Positions 47,124 to 58,436 of a stretch of DNA of 64,000 nt are shown piece after piece (within the stretch, counting starts at the first letter, position 1; each line of letters starts with the position of its first letter). Source of the DNA: Paenibacillus sp. CF384 (GTDB lineage: Bacteria; Bacillota; Bacilli; Paenibacillales; Paenibacillaceae); contig NZ_FNNV01000013.1 in assembly GCF_900106745.1 (NCBI RefSeq), positions 124,001-188,000 on the forward strand, written 5' to 3'. The position numbers and the translations under genes were made by a program. A model generated the notes under the pieces. The model was not told the DNA's origin, did no database searches, and saw nothing but the letters and a program-made list of their open reading frames with translations.

Positions 47124-47998
47124 TTAGCGTAGCATGTTTGACAAAAGGCTCAACGTCTGACGAAGCAGCAAGGTACTTATTAAACGGCGGTCATGGTGCC
47201 GATATTCACTATTCCTATCATCGTATGATCGCGGACGTGTTTCTTTCCACCTCGGAAGGCAAGACAACCTATTCTATTATTCCGATTGAGAATACGATTG
47301 ACGGTTCTGTGGGCCTTCATACCGATTGGATCGTGGATGAAGTGAACCTGCCGATTCAAGCGGAGTGGGTGTACCCCTCCATCCAAAACTTAATCGGCAA
47401 TGAGCAAGAGCTGGCTGTGGGCGGGGAGCTTGCCTATGACAGAATCGTCAAGGTGCTCAGTCATCCGGTCGCGATGGCTCAGTGTACCCAATATCTGAAG
47501 AAACATATTCCGCATGCAGAGCTTGAGCATGTCGGCAGTACTTCGGAAGCGGTTGGTATTGTACGCGATAATCCCGGTCGGGGCTGGGCGGCTATCGGAC
47601 AAGTGTCGGCAGCTGCCGATAATGAACTTGCCGTACTGGAAACAGCAGTAACCGACCATGACAACAACTTCACTCGGTTCTTATTGGTAGGGACGGAGCC
47701 GTTTACACTTCGTGATTCACAGACCCATAAGACGAGTATCCTCATTACGATGCCTGAGGATTATCCGGGTGCGCTGCATCAGGTGCTCTCTGCGTTCTCT
47801 TGGCGCCGCATCAACCTGTCGCGGATTGAATCGCGTCCAACGAAGAAACAGCTCGGCAATTATTATTTCTTGATCGACATCGATATGTCGCTCAATACCG
47901 TCTTGCTGCCGTCTGCAATTGCTGAAATCGAAGCGATCGGCTGTCAGGTCCGCGTGCTGGGGAGTTATCCGAGTTTCAAATATACAGCTTCTGAATAG
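47120..47998 (+). CDS. pheA: Prephenate dehydratase
   Basis: Converts prephenate to phenylpyruvate for phenylalanine synthesis. Of 292 residues, the catalytic domain (1-185) has IPIENTIDGSVGLHTDW and the threonine motif NNFTRFLLVG; the ACT domain (about 200-285) carries IESRPTKKQLGNYYFLID, the phenylalanine-binding ESRP motif. Start overlaps thrB. In B. subtilis pheA follows pheB directly; here threonine genes lie between. Confidence 0.95.
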   Translation: MISVACLTKGSTSDEAARYLLNGGHGADIHYSYHRMIADVFLSTSEGKTTYSIIPIENTIDGSVGLHTDWIVDEVNLPIQAEWVYPSIQNLIGNEQELAVGGELAYDRIVKVLSHPVAMAQCTQYLKKHIPHAELEHVGSTSEAVGIVRDNPGRGWAAIGQVSAAADNELAVLETAVTDHDNNFTRFLLVGTEPFTLRDSQTHKTSILITMPEDYPGALHQVLSAFSWRRINLSRIESRPTKKQLGNYYFLIDIDMSLNTVLLPSAIAEIEAIGCQVRVLGSYPSFKYTASE

Positions 47999-48015
47999 CT
48001 GTGATCAGTCCCGAA

Positions 48016-48063
48016 AGTTAAAGCTCTGCCTCTGTAATGGAGGTAGGGCTTTAACTTTTTTTT
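48016..48063 (+). terminator. Rho-independent terminator after pheA
   Basis: AGTTAAAGC / GCTTTAACT outer stem with CCTC / GAGG inside, followed by TTTTTTTT. Confidence 0.93.
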
Positions 48064-48172
48064 GTAAGGAAGGGTGACACTCGCCTATCTCATGCATAGG
48101 ATGTAGGGATTGATAACGGGCGTTTACCACGTCTGCCCAAGGCGTACAAACGTGACAGGAGGTTTTTGACGG

Positions 48173-49885
48173 GTGAAAATTCATATTGTCAAAAAAGGCG
48201 ATACACTATACCTCATTGCCCAGAAGTATAATGTTTCGCAGGAAGAAATCATTAAACTGAATCCCAATATCACCAATTCGGATATGATCGACATCGGAAT
48301 GAAGATCAAAGTACCGGCTTCTCAATCCGGAGGAACGGACTTTATGCACCAGCATGTGGTGCAGCAAGGTGATACATTGTGGAAGCTCTCCAAAGCATGG
48401 GGAATCCCGCTGAGTGACATGATTAAAGCTAATCCGCAGCTGAAGAATCCAAACGTGCTGCTGACAGGCGAAGTCGTAAATATACCTAAGCCAGGCGCAT
48501 CACATTCTATGCATGAGACGCATATGCAAAGTGTTCACGAGAATTCAGGCTCAGGGCATCATCCGCTTCACCCTTCATCGGTCATGCAAGGCGTTCAAGG
48601 CTTGATGGGCAAAATGTCGACTGCGCCTTCGTTACTCGGCGGTAAGAAAGCGACTGGCCAAAAACCGAACACAATGCCGATGCCGGTGCCAACGCCGATG
48701 CCGGAAGTGGAAGCAGAGCAAGTCGCGCCGACAAAGATGCCGGAACCGGCTCCAATGCCGATGCCATTGCCGGAAATCATGCCTGTCGCAGAGAAGAAAT
48801 ATCCGGTTTACAATTCTTATGATCAGCATGTTGATTTATTCAAACAATATGGCGTGCCGGCTACTGAGGTTATGTCGCTGTATGATATGCCGAAAATGCC
48901 AGAAGCGGTATCTCCGGCGTCAATGGGTGGCGGCTATGGGCAGCCGACAGCCGTATCACCGGCGTCGATGGGTGGCGGCTATGGGCAGCCGACAGCCGTA
49001 TCACCGGCGTCGATCGGAAGCGGCTACGGCTATCCGTCAGCGGTGTCCCCTGCATCGATGGGAAGCGGCTACGGCTATCCGTCAGCGGTATCCCCTGCAT
49101 CGATGGGAGGCGGCTATGGGCAGCCGACGGCGGTATCCCCTGCATCGATGGGAGGCGGCTATGGTTATCCATCAGCTGTTAGTCCTGCAGAAGACATGGA
49201 ATGGTGTCCGCCGGTGACATTGCCATGGGGAGCACCGAGCTACGGTTGGGGTCCTCAGGCGGTATCCCCTGCTGAGATGGGTCCGCAAGGCGGCTATGGT
49301 TACCACGATCCGTCGATGGTCTCCCCGGCTAACATGGGTCCGCAAGGCGGCTACGGCTACCACGATCCGTCGATGGTCTCCCCGGCTAACATGGGTCCGC
49401 AAGGCGGCTATGGCTACTATGATCCGTCGATGGTCTCTCCGGCTAACATGGGTCCGCAAGGCGGCTACGGCTACCACGATCCGTCGATGGTCTCCCCGGC
49501 TAACATGGGTCCGCAAGGCGGCTACGGCTACTATGATCCGTCGATGGTTTCCCCGGCTAACATGGGTCCGCAAGGCGGCTACGGCTACTATGATCCGTCG
49601 ATGGTCTCTCCGGCTAATATGGGTCCGCAAGGCGGCTACGGTTACATGGGCGGCGGTCAAATGGCGCCTGTCGTAGCCGGAGCTTCAACAGGCAAAAAAA
49701 ATTGCAACTGCGGCTGCCATGAGAAACGTGAGGATGAAGTTGACCAGTTCGAGGAAGAGAACGTACTGAGTGCATCCCCGAGCAAATCAGCCCCTCCGCG
49801 TAAAACAGCCAAAAAGGTTGTCGTTCGTCAAACACGCACCGTAAAGCCAAAACGCCGCGGAAGTTTACCGTGGATTAATCGTTAA
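48173..49885 (+). CDS. safA: SafA-like LysM spore coat morphogenetic protein with tandem repeats
   Basis: Probable coat/cortex assembly protein. Of 570 residues, two LysM domains are at about 3-46 (HIVKKGDTLYLIAQKYNVS) and 58-104 (HVVQQGDTLWKLSKAWGIP). A proline/methionine-rich linker follows. Then come six 15-residue repeats (VSPASMGGGYGQPTA) from residue 246 and six and a half 19-residue repeats (VSPANMGPQGGYGYHDPSM) from residue 364. The tail has a CNCGC cluster and a basic end (RRGSLPWINR). GTG 48173 follows AGGAGGT. CATAGGAT at 48095-48102 faintly resembles a sigma-E/K -10. Naming rests on LysM domains and position before bofC. Confidence 0.75.
   Translation: MKIHIVKKGDTLYLIAQKYNVSQEEIIKLNPNITNSDMIDIGMKIKVPASQSGGTDFMHQHVVQQGDTLWKLSKAWGIPLSDMIKANPQLKNPNVLLTGEVVNIPKPGASHSMHETHMQSVHENSGSGHHPLHPSSVMQGVQGLMGKMSTAPSLLGGKKATGQKPNTMPMPVPTPMPEVEAEQVAPTKMPEPAPMPMPLPEIMPVAEKKYPVYNSYDQHVDLFKQYGVPATEVMSLYDMPKMPEAVSPASMGGGYGQPTAVSPASMGGGYGQPTAVSPASIGSGYGYPSAVSPASMGSGYGYPSAVSPASMGGGYGQPTAVSPASMGGGYGYPSAVSPAEDMEWCPPVTLPWGAPSYGWGPQAVSPAEMGPQGGYGYHDPSMVSPANMGPQGGYGYHDPSMVSPANMGPQGGYGYYDPSMVSPANMGPQGGYGYHDPSMVSPANMGPQGGYGYYDPSMVSPANMGPQGGYGYYDPSMVSPANMGPQGGYGYMGGGQMAPVVAGASTGKKNCNCGCHEKREDEVDQFEEENVLSASPSKSAPPRKTAKKVVVRQTRTVKPKRRGSLPWINR
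48908..49177 (+). repeat. Six 45-bp tandem repeats inside the safA-like gene
   Basis: Each 45-base unit encodes VSP-AS-(M/I)-G-(G/S)-GYG-(Q/Y)-P-(T/S)-A. The first two copies are nearly identical at DNA level. Two variants exist (GQPTA and GYPSA), arranged Q-Q-Y-Y-Q-Y. Confidence 0.95.
49262..49645 (+). repeat. 57-bp tandem repeats (six full and one partial) inside the safA-like gene
   Basis: Each unit encodes VSPA(N/E)MGPQGGYGY(H/Y)DPSM. Copies differ mostly at the His/Tyr codon and a few silent sites, indicating recent duplication or homogenisation. The last copy breaks off after GGYGY. Confidence 0.95.
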
Positions 49886-49900
49886 TTGCTGGTTCGAACT

Positions 49901-49953
49901 AACCCCGGCTATCCTCGCTTGCATGGATTCATGCATGTGAGGATGCCGGGGTT
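49901..49953. terminator. Long hairpin after the safA-like gene
   Basis: AACCCCGGC / GCCGGGGTT outer stem with ATCCTC / GAGGAT and TGCATG / CATGCA inside. Only TTATT follows, so termination efficiency is uncertain. Confidence 0.6.
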
Positions 49954-50019
49954 ATTGATGTGCATAATTCTCCAGCAGAGGTGAAAGACTAACAAAAAAG
50001 GTAAAAAGGGGAGTTCCCG

Positions 50020-50661
50020 ATGATGGAATTCAGCCTCTGGAAGAAAATCAAAAAAAGGCTGCTGCGGAATCGACGGCCAATGTGGCAATTAGGCTGCCTG
50101 CTTGCCGTGACTATCGCATCGCTTACAAGCATTCAATCTGTACAAGCTATGCAGCAGACGAATCCACCTTCCACCGGAGCAGGAACAAGAAGCGTTATCG
50201 AAGTGCTGGCATCACCTTCAGAGCAGGTGACCGTCAAGCTGCACCGTATTTTCTTATGCGGCGACGAGATGAGTACGCTGGGGCAGATGACATCGAAAGA
50301 AACGCTTCGGTTGCTCAAGGAACATCCGGAATGGACGGCTGTGCTTGATACAGAGTCAGCTGTCGTCATGGAGCAGCGGATTGACGACCTGTCGGAATCA
50401 TGCAAGCATAACGGCTATATCAGTATGGATAAAGCGGGCAACTTAACGTTATTCGATGGTTCGCCGAAGAAGGAAAAGGTGCTGAGGACCTTTTTCCAAC
50501 TGGATGTCAACTACATGGAGAGCAGTTTGCCGAAGGAACGGATCGAGGAGCTCGTGAACGGGATTCGGATCACCGACAAAGACGAGTATAACAGTGTGTT
50601 GTCCACATTCAGTGACTATGCCGTCGATCGCACAGAGAAAGTCATGAAACGAGACTTCTAG
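50020..50661 (+). CDS. bofC: BofC-like inter-membrane sporulation regulator
   Basis: In B. subtilis BofC is a forespore protein in the intermembrane space that restrains SpoIVB and so delays pro-sigma-K processing. This 213-residue protein has a basic start and a signal-anchor segment at about 24-43 (LGCLLAVTIASLTSIQSVQA). The conserved part includes VTVKLHRIFLCGDE and DDLSESCKHNGYISMDKAGNLTLFDG. GGGGAG precedes two consecutive ATGs (50020, 50023). TGCATA at 49961-49966 resembles a sigma-G -35 but the -10 is poor. A terminator follows. Confidence 0.83.
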   Translation: MMEFSLWKKIKKRLLRNRRPMWQLGCLLAVTIASLTSIQSVQAMQQTNPPSTGAGTRSVIEVLASPSEQVTVKLHRIFLCGDEMSTLGQMTSKETLRLLKEHPEWTAVLDTESAVVMEQRIDDLSESCKHNGYISMDKAGNLTLFDGSPKKEKVLRTFFQLDVNYMESSLPKERIEELVNGIRITDKDEYNSVLSTFSDYAVDRTEKVMKRDF

Positions 50662-50706
50662 CCGCTCTGTTCATGCCAGCCCAGCTTAACATTCGAATCG
50701 CACAGA

Positions 50707-50734
50707 GACGAACGCACGCAGCGTTCGTCTTTTG
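50707..50734 (+). terminator. Rho-independent terminator after bofC
   Basis: GACGAACGC / GCGTTCGTC perfect 9-bp stem with loop ACGCA, followed by TTTTG. Confidence 0.9.
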
Positions 50735-50798
50735 TGTTGTTACAGGAGGAGGAGCCTGCCCAAAAGACAAAACGCTTGTTCTCATCATGCCTATCATT

Positions 50799-50807
50799 TG
50801 CTATAAT
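50799..50807 (+). promoter_or_regulatory. Extended -10 promoter of ruvCAB
   Basis: TGCTATAAT: TGn extension directly before a perfect TATAAT, 55 bases before the ruvC start. TTGTTC at 50776-50781 is 20 bases away, too far for a good -35. Confidence 0.6.
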
Positions 50808-50861
50808 AGATGGAAGCCAATTTTTGAGCATACTATTTTTTGGCATGGGGAGAGAAGAGGC

Positions 50862-51365
50862 TTGCGTGTTTTAGGGATTGATCCAGGGATTGCAATCGTT
50901 GGATTTGGTTTCATCGACAAAATCGGGAGTAAGCTGGTTCCCGTCCAATACGGCTGTATTCAAACCGAAGCTCATACACCGCAAGAGGAGCGGCTCAAGC
51001 AGGTCTACGAATCTACTTGCGCGCTGATGGATCGCTATAAACCGGATACCGTCGCCGTAGAGAAGCTGTTTTTCAATAAGAACGTGACGACGGCATTCTC
51101 TGTAGGCCAGGCACGCGGTGTAATGATATTGGCAGCGGCCCAGCGCGGATTGCCTGTGACTGAATATACGCCACTGCAGGTGAAGCAGGCGGTTGTCGGA
51201 TACGGCAAAGCGGAGAAGCGGCAGGTGCAGGAGATGGTGCGCATGCTCCTGAAGCTGAGTGCAATACCGAAGCCCGATGATGTGGCGGATGCACTTGCGG
51301 TCGCCATTTGCCACGCCCATTCTTCCGTTCTGACGGACAAAATAAACGGGGTGAACCGGAAATGA
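50862..51365 (+). CDS. ruvC: Crossover junction endodeoxyribonuclease RuvC
   Basis: Holliday-junction resolvase. From TTG 50862 it has 167 residues, the family length. Acidic active-site residues are visible in GIDPG (Asp7), VEKLFF and DDVADALAVAICH. GGGGAGAG ends 8 bases before the TTG; a much longer open frame upstream runs through the promoter and is not coding. Its stop overlaps ruvA (ATGA). B. subtilis has RecU instead of RuvC, so this is a complete ruvCAB set. Confidence 0.94.
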   Translation: MRVLGIDPGIAIVGFGFIDKIGSKLVPVQYGCIQTEAHTPQEERLKQVYESTCALMDRYKPDTVAVEKLFFNKNVTTAFSVGQARGVMILAAAQRGLPVTEYTPLQVKQAVVGYGKAEKRQVQEMVRMLLKLSAIPKPDDVADALAVAICHAHSSVLTDKINGVNRK

Positions 51366-51994
51366 TCGATTATGTACGAGGACGCGTCGTCCATTTGGAT
51401 ACAGAGTTTGTTGTAGTAGATGTACGAGATATCGGCTACCAGGTGTTTACGCCAAATCCGTACGCTTTTGCCAAGAGTGATGAAGCTGTGACGGTTTATA
51501 CGCATCATCATGTTCGGGAAGACGCGACGCTGCTCTTTGGATTCGCAACACGCGAGGAACAGGCGATGTTCCGCAAGCTGCTTGAAGTGTCAGGTATTGG
51601 ACCGCGCGTCGCGCTAGGAATTCTGGCAGGGGGCAAACCGGAGACGATTGCGGCTGCCATCCAGCAGGAGAATTTGACGTTTCTGACCAAGCTGCCCGGC
51701 ATCGGCAAGAAGACGGCGCAGCGGATGGTTCTGGACTTGAAGGATAAGCTTGATGCGATTCCGGGCGGCTTCAGCTTCGCGGCCGCAGGAATCGTACTGG
51801 ACGATGGCGCTGATAATGGATCCTTGTTCGGCGGCAATGCGAACTGGAAGGAAGCGCGCGAAGCTCTTACAACGCTCGGTTATACGGCAGCTGAGCTGGA
51901 TCGCGCATGGCAGGGCATGAAGGATGCTGCGCCAGAGGATGAATCTGTGGATGCACTGATGAAACGTGCGCTGCAGCAGTTGTTTAAAGGCTAG
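51362..51994 (+). CDS. ruvA: Holliday junction branch migration protein RuvA
   Basis: Tetrameric junction-binding protein. Of 210 residues, the N-terminal OB fold begins MIDYVRGRVVHLD, the helix-hairpin-helix motifs are LLEVSGIGPRVALGIL and LTKLPGIGKKTAQRM, and the C-terminal domain (about 160-208) contacts RuvB. The ATG overlaps the ruvC stop. Confidence 0.96.
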   Translation: MIDYVRGRVVHLDTEFVVVDVRDIGYQVFTPNPYAFAKSDEAVTVYTHHHVREDATLLFGFATREEQAMFRKLLEVSGIGPRVALGILAGGKPETIAAAIQQENLTFLTKLPGIGKKTAQRMVLDLKDKLDAIPGGFSFAAAGIVLDDGADNGSLFGGNANWKEAREALTTLGYTAAELDRAWQGMKDAAPEDESVDALMKRALQQLFKG

Positions 51995-52013
51995 CAGAGA
52001 GGGGGATGCGTGA

Positions 52014-53057
52014 ATGGACGATCGGATTATTTCCGCCAACCTCATGATGGAAGATCAAGCGGTGGAGCTGAGTTTGCGCCCTCGCTATTTGGCCGAGTAC
52101 ATCGGTCAAACTCAAGTGAAAGAGAATCTGAAAGTATTCATTGAGGCGGCAAAGCTGCGTAAAGAAGCGCTCGATCATGTATTGCTCTACGGTCCTCCGG
52201 GACTTGGCAAAACAACGTTATCGAATATTATCGCCAACGAGCTTGGCGTGAATTTACGGACTACGAGCGGACCTGCCATTGAGCGGCCGGGCGATCTCGC
52301 CGCGCTTCTGACGAATTTGCAGGAAGGCGATGTTTTGTTTATTGATGAAATCCACCGCCTGCATCGCACGGTGGAGGAAGTGCTTTACCCGGCAATGGAG
52401 GACTTTGCGCTCGACATTATGATCGGCAAAGGCCCTAGTGCGCGATCGGTCCGCTTGGAGCTGCCGCCGTTCACGCTGATTGGTGCTACAACGCGGGCAG
52501 GACTATTGTCTGCTCCGCTGCGTGACCGTTTCGGTGTCGTGAGCCGGCTGGAGTTCTACTCGGTGGATGAGCTGGCATTTATCGTGTCACGCACAGCCGA
52601 TATTCTCGGCGTCAGCGTTATTGGAGACGCAGCGCAAGAGATTGCGATGCGCTCCCGTGGGACGCCGCGGATCGCAAACCGACTGCTGAAGCGGGTTCGA
52701 GATTTCGCGCAGGTAAGAAACGAGGGTATTGTTACCCATGAGCTAGCCCGGTCGGCGCTTGGTCTTATCCAAGTGGACCCGCTTGGTCTTGACAGCATCG
52801 ATCACAAAATGCTCCGTGCCATGATTTCCATCTATCGCGGCGGTCCTGTCGGGCTCGATACGATAGCAGCCACGATCGGTGAAGAAAGTCAAACGATTGA
52901 AGATGTTTACGAGCCCTATTTGATGCAGATCGGTTTCCTCCAGCGCACGCCGCGCGGTCGCATGGTAACGCCGCTTGCCTACCGGCATTTAGGCCTTCCT
53001 GTGCCGCAGCAGCCCGGCGCTGACGCCGATCAAGGAGAGGGAGGCAGCTCCGTATAA
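52014..53057 (+). CDS. ruvB: Holliday junction branch migration ATPase RuvB
   Basis: AAA+ motor that pumps DNA through the RuvA-bound junction. Of 347 residues, Walker A is GPPGLGKTT, Walker [11 protein letters not shown], sensor 1 IGATTRAG and sensor 2 [16 protein letters not shown]. The C-terminal winged helix ends [23 protein letters not shown] precedes the ATG. Its stop overlaps the next start (TAATG). Confidence 0.97.
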   Translation: MDDRIISANLMMEDQAVELSLRPRYLAEYIGQTQVKENLKVFIEAAKLRKEALDHVLLYGPPGLGKTTLSNIIANELGVNLRTTSGPAIERPGDLAALLTNLQEGDVLFIDEIHRLHRTVEEVLYPAMEDFALDIMIGKGPSARSVRLELPPFTLIGATTRAGLLSAPLRDRFGVVSRLEFYSVDELAFIVSRTADILGVSVIGDAAQEIAMRSRGTPRIANRLLKRVRDFAQVRNEGIVTHELARSALGLIQVDPLGLDSIDHKMLRAMISIYRGGPVGLDTIAATIGEESQTIEDVYEPYLMQIGFLQRTPRGRMVTPLAYRHLGLPVPQQPGADADQGEGGSSV

Positions 53058-53503
53058 TGGCCAAGAAAGAACGCAGTACGGATGAGAGCAAACGCGAGAA
53101 GCTTATTGTCTTGTATGATGGTACCTGCAACTTATGTCTGGGCAGTGTTCGTAAGTTGAAGGAGCTGCAGTCGTCAGCCGTGCTGCGATTCATTCCGGTT
53201 CAGTCGTTAGACGAAACTTACGAAACAATTCCGGGTCTGGCATCGTTAAATACAGAGACATTGCTAACGAAGATGCATGTCGTTGAAGCAGATGGCACGC
53301 TGCACGCGGGAGCCGCCGGCGTCATTCGAATTATGCGGACGGTCAGAGGGTTAAGATGGCTGGCTTGGCTGTACCGTGTGCCAGGTCTGGGACTCGCTGC
53401 AGACGGCATCTACCGAGTGATTGCGGCGAAACGTTACGACTGGTTCGGCCGAACCGATGACAGCTGTCATGAAGGAGTCTGTGCATTACCTAAGAAAGAC
53501 TAA
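53057..53503 (+). CDS. DCC-family (DUF393) thiol-disulfide oxidoreductase-like protein
   Basis: Small protein of 148 residues. The family motif YDGTCNLC is at 20-27 with the pair Cys24/Cys27, followed by LRFIPVQS and, near the end, the DCC-type HEGVCALP. It is thought to be a thioredoxin-like redox protein, but no substrate is established. It starts inside the ruvB stop (TAATG), so it is translated with ruvB, though no link to recombination is known. Confidence 0.85.
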   Translation: MAKKERSTDESKREKLIVLYDGTCNLCLGSVRKLKELQSSAVLRFIPVQSLDETYETIPGLASLNTETLLTKMHVVEADGTLHAGAAGVIRIMRTVRGLRWLAWLYRVPGLGLAADGIYRVIAAKRYDWFGRTDDSCHEGVCALPKKD

Positions 53504-53515
53504 TGGTGAGGGGGA

Positions 53516-55711
53516 ATGGATGTTTTGCCGATGAAAGGCATAAACGTCGTTCATGCGAACGAGTCCATAGAGCCGGCAGTGAAGCGATCAAGGCTGCCGA
53601 AGACGATGCGAACATTTACGCTGCTGTTGACTGGAGTTGTAGGCCTCTCCGTTTGGACATCTGTGCCATCAAGCGGTGCGGCGGTACCTAAACTCGATAA
53701 CATACGTGTAGGGATCTTCCTGAATACAAGTAAGTATAAGCTCGATTCGGCTGCCGCCACTTTCAGCTCGGTCGCTGCGCTGCAAGTGGGCGTTCGTCAG
53801 CCTTCCGGCGTTGTCCCGATGTTTCAGACGGCAAACGGCGAAACGACGAGATTTACGCTGGACGACTACAAGCCGTTGCTGCTTGAGACAACCGATTATA
53901 TGACGGCACTGGCCGCTTATAAACGAGTCAAGGCAATGGGAGCAGCAGGTTTCATGACAGCAGCGAGCGACTCTCGCGGGAAAGTGTATCAAATCGAAGA
54001 AGGTTCATATGCCACTGCTGCTGAAGCGAAAGCAGCGGGCGATCGTTTGTTGAAGGATGCCACGCTGGCTGGCTATGCAGGCAAATCAAGTAAAGCAGAG
54101 CTGATCGGTCCGCTTCATTTGGATACCGGTTTGGTCTATGCCTCCAAGGATGAAGCTGTGAAAGCAGCGCAGTCTCTCGGCGCAAGCGGAGTAGAGGCTT
54201 ATGCCGCCATGAAACAGACCGGAATGGAAGCAGGCGTGTTTACCGTCGTGGTTGGCTCAGAGAGCGATCAGACGGCGCTCGCTCAGGTTAAAGCCCAGGC
54301 GCAGAAGGTGAATGGTGCCTTGTCGCTGCAGCAGACAGATGCGGCCTCCGCTTATTTTGTTATACGGGATGATTATACGACGGTTGATTCGGCTTCCAAA
54401 CCTCCGGTTTCGCTTTATTCGGTACCAACTACCGGTGCTAAACTATGGCTTTCGACTTCCGCTCCTTCAGGCATTAAGCTGATGGAACGATATAATCGGA
54501 GCTATCGCGGACAGTTTGAAGTAAGCGGCTTAAACAACAAGCTTGCTGTCATCAATGAATTACCGTTCGAGCAGTATCTGTATGCCGTCGTCGGTGCAGA
54601 GATGCCTTCATCTTGGCCCGCGGAAGCATTGAAATCGCAGGCGGTTGCGGCACGTACATATGCAATCTATCAAGGATTTGGCTTTCAAGTTGCGCATGTG
54701 GTAGATACAACGCTCAGTCAAGCTTACGGCGGCCTCGGTTCCGAGAAGCCATCAACGATTGCAGCCGTAGATGCGACTAACGGCGAAGTGGCCATGTACA
54801 ACGGCAAGGTCATCGAGGCCGTATTCTCTTCAAGTGCCGGCGGCGTTTCGGCCGATGCGAGTGAGATATGGGGCAATAGCATCACTTACTTGAAGAGCGC
54901 GCAGAGTCCGGATTCCTCCTCCGAGAAAGGACTTTATCAGTGGTATCGCATTGCGCTCCCGAATGGATCCGTTGGTTATATGCGTGAGGACTTGCTGGAT
55001 ACAACCGATCAGAAATCAAAGGGCGGACAACCTCTTCTCCGTGTGAATACCGACGGATCGAAGCTGCGTCCGATTCCGCTCATTCAAGATAATGTGCCTG
55101 TCGTAGATTTGGCGAACCGTGGAACGATGGCAGTCCAATTGGAGAAAGTGACGCAATCCAATGAGATGTCATGGGTACGAGGAACGTACACGGCTGCAGA
55201 GATTCTGGCATTCACGAACGGTAAGCTGCAGAAACCTATCTCAGGCAAGATCGCGACGCTGGAAGTCAGTCAGAGCGGTCCGTCGGGGCGTCCTATTGAG
55301 CTGTTAGTGAATGGTCAGAAGATGCAGGTCAAATATCCGGATGTTTATCGCGCTGCATTCGGAGGATTGCCAAGCACCTTGTTCCAGATCGATGAAACAG
55401 CCAGAATGACCATTGCCGGCGGAAATCAAGCCGTACGTGAACGTCCGACTGTCACCGATAACGGTACGATGTATCTCATCGGTGGAGATGGACAAACGCG
55501 AGAATTGAAAGATCGCAATGTCTTTATCCTCAATGGCGATGGCAAAGTGCGAGCGGCAACGAAAGATCCGGGTTTCCGATTCGTCGGTTCCGGTAACGGA
55601 CATGGCGTAGGCTTGTCTCAATACGGAGCGCGCGGGTTGGCAGAGCTTGGGTATGACTATAAATATATTATGCAATACTATTACAAAGACGTGACGATCG
55701 TTAAGGAATGA
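53516..55711 (+). CDS. Large SpoIID/LytB-domain protein with SPOR-like repeats
   Basis: Probable exported peptidoglycan-binding or modifying protein of about 731 residues. A hydrophobic signal segment is at about 33-55. Two SPOR-like stretches lie at about 155-215 ([24 protein letters not shown]) and 215-275. The SpoIID/LytB domain runs from about 325 with [32 protein letters not shown], which contains the conserved glutamate (AEMP) of SpoIID, and ends with [25 protein letters not shown]. The start is uncertain: ATG 53516 is very close to GAGGGGG, while TTG 53525 or ATG 53531 fit better. Confidence 0.85.
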   Translation: MDVLPMKGINVVHANESIEPAVKRSRLPKTMRTFTLLLTGVVGLSVWTSVPSSGAAVPKLDNIRVGIFLNTSKYKLDSAAATFSSVAALQVGVRQPSGVVPMFQTANGETTRFTLDDYKPLLLETTDYMTALAAYKRVKAMGAAGFMTAASDSRGKVYQIEEGSYATAAEAKAAGDRLLKDATLAGYAGKSSKAELIGPLHLDTGLVYASKDEAVKAAQSLGASGVEAYAAMKQTGMEAGVFTVVVGSESDQTALAQVKAQAQKVNGALSLQQTDAASAYFVIRDDYTTVDSASKPPVSLYSVPTTGAKLWLSTSAPSGIKLMERYNRSYRGQFEVSGLNNKLAVINELPFEQYLYAVVGAEMPSSWPAEALKSQAVAARTYAIYQGFGFQVAHVVDTTLSQAYGGLGSEKPSTIAAVDATNGEVAMYNGKVIEAVFSSSAGGVSADASEIWGNSITYLKSAQSPDSSSEKGLYQWYRIALPNGSVGYMREDLLDTTDQKSKGGQPLLRVNTDGSKLRPIPLIQDNVPVVDLANRGTMAVQLEKVTQSNEMSWVRGTYTAAEILAFTNGKLQKPISGKIATLEVSQSGPSGRPIELLVNGQKMQVKYPDVYRAAFGGLPSTLFQIDETARMTIAGGNQAVRERPTVTDNGTMYLIGGDGQTRELKDRNVFILNGDGKVRAATKDPGFRFVGSGNGHGVGLSQYGARGLAELGYDYKYIMQYYYKDVTIVKE

Positions 55712-55721
55712 GAACCAGTCG

Positions 55722-57924
<2,203 letters not shown>

Positions 57925-57942
57925 GGAAAGGGGTGAACCAAT

Positions 57943-58275
57943 ATGGGATCAGCAGCATCTTTACTCCCGTTTGTACTTATGTTTGCGGTATTTTATTTCC
58001 TTCTGATTCGTCCGCAGCAGCGTAAATCCAAGCAGCGCAACTCGATGCTTAGCTCGCTGAAGAAAGGCGACAAAATCGTAACGATCGGCGGTATGCACGG
58101 AACGATCATGGAAATCTCGGATGATGTCGTTGTCCTTCGTGTCAACGATGCAACGAAGATTACATTCGACCGCAGTGCGATTAACACGATTACAACAAGC
58201 GCGGCAGTATCTGCAGCACCATCTGCGCCTGTAGTAGAGAAGAAAGAAGATCAAGCAGAGAATATTAAAGCTTAA
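57943..58275 (+). CDS. yajC: Preprotein translocase subunit YajC
   Basis: Small single-pass membrane protein associated with SecDF-YidC. Of 110 residues, about 3-22 form the membrane segment (SLLPFVLMFAVFYFLLIRPQQ), followed by the conserved SLKKGDKIVTIGGMHGTI beta domain. AAAGGGGTG precedes the ATG. secD(F) lies 5.6 kb downstream at the end of the window. Confidence 0.95.
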   Translation: MGSAASLLPFVLMFAVFYFLLIRPQQRKSKQRNSMLSSLKKGDKIVTIGGMHGTIMEISDDVVVLRVNDATKITFDRSAINTITTSAAVSAAPSAPVVEKKEDQAENIKA

Positions 58276-58289
58276 TCTAAGCAGTAAAC

Positions 58290-58341
58290 AGAAGCCGGAA
58301 CGAAGGCGGACGATGAGTCCTACTCGTTTCGGCTTCTATTT
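58290..58341 (+). terminator. Terminator after yajC
   Basis: AGAAGCCGGAACG and CGTTTCGGCTTCT pair along 13 positions with one G-U, followed by ATTTG. The T-run is weak. Confidence 0.7.
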
Positions 58342-58436
58342 GTTTGCTTAAGGGATAAGACGGAACCCGCTCATAATTTCCAGCATTTGCGCACATAATG
58401 AACGTACATGCCAGGCGCCGATGGAGGTGGAGAATA

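Noticed and set aside
49172-49676. Long open frames on both strands across the safA-like repeats
   Set aside because: Repeated units without stops keep every frame open together; only the LysM-containing frame has a ribosome-binding site and recognisable domains.
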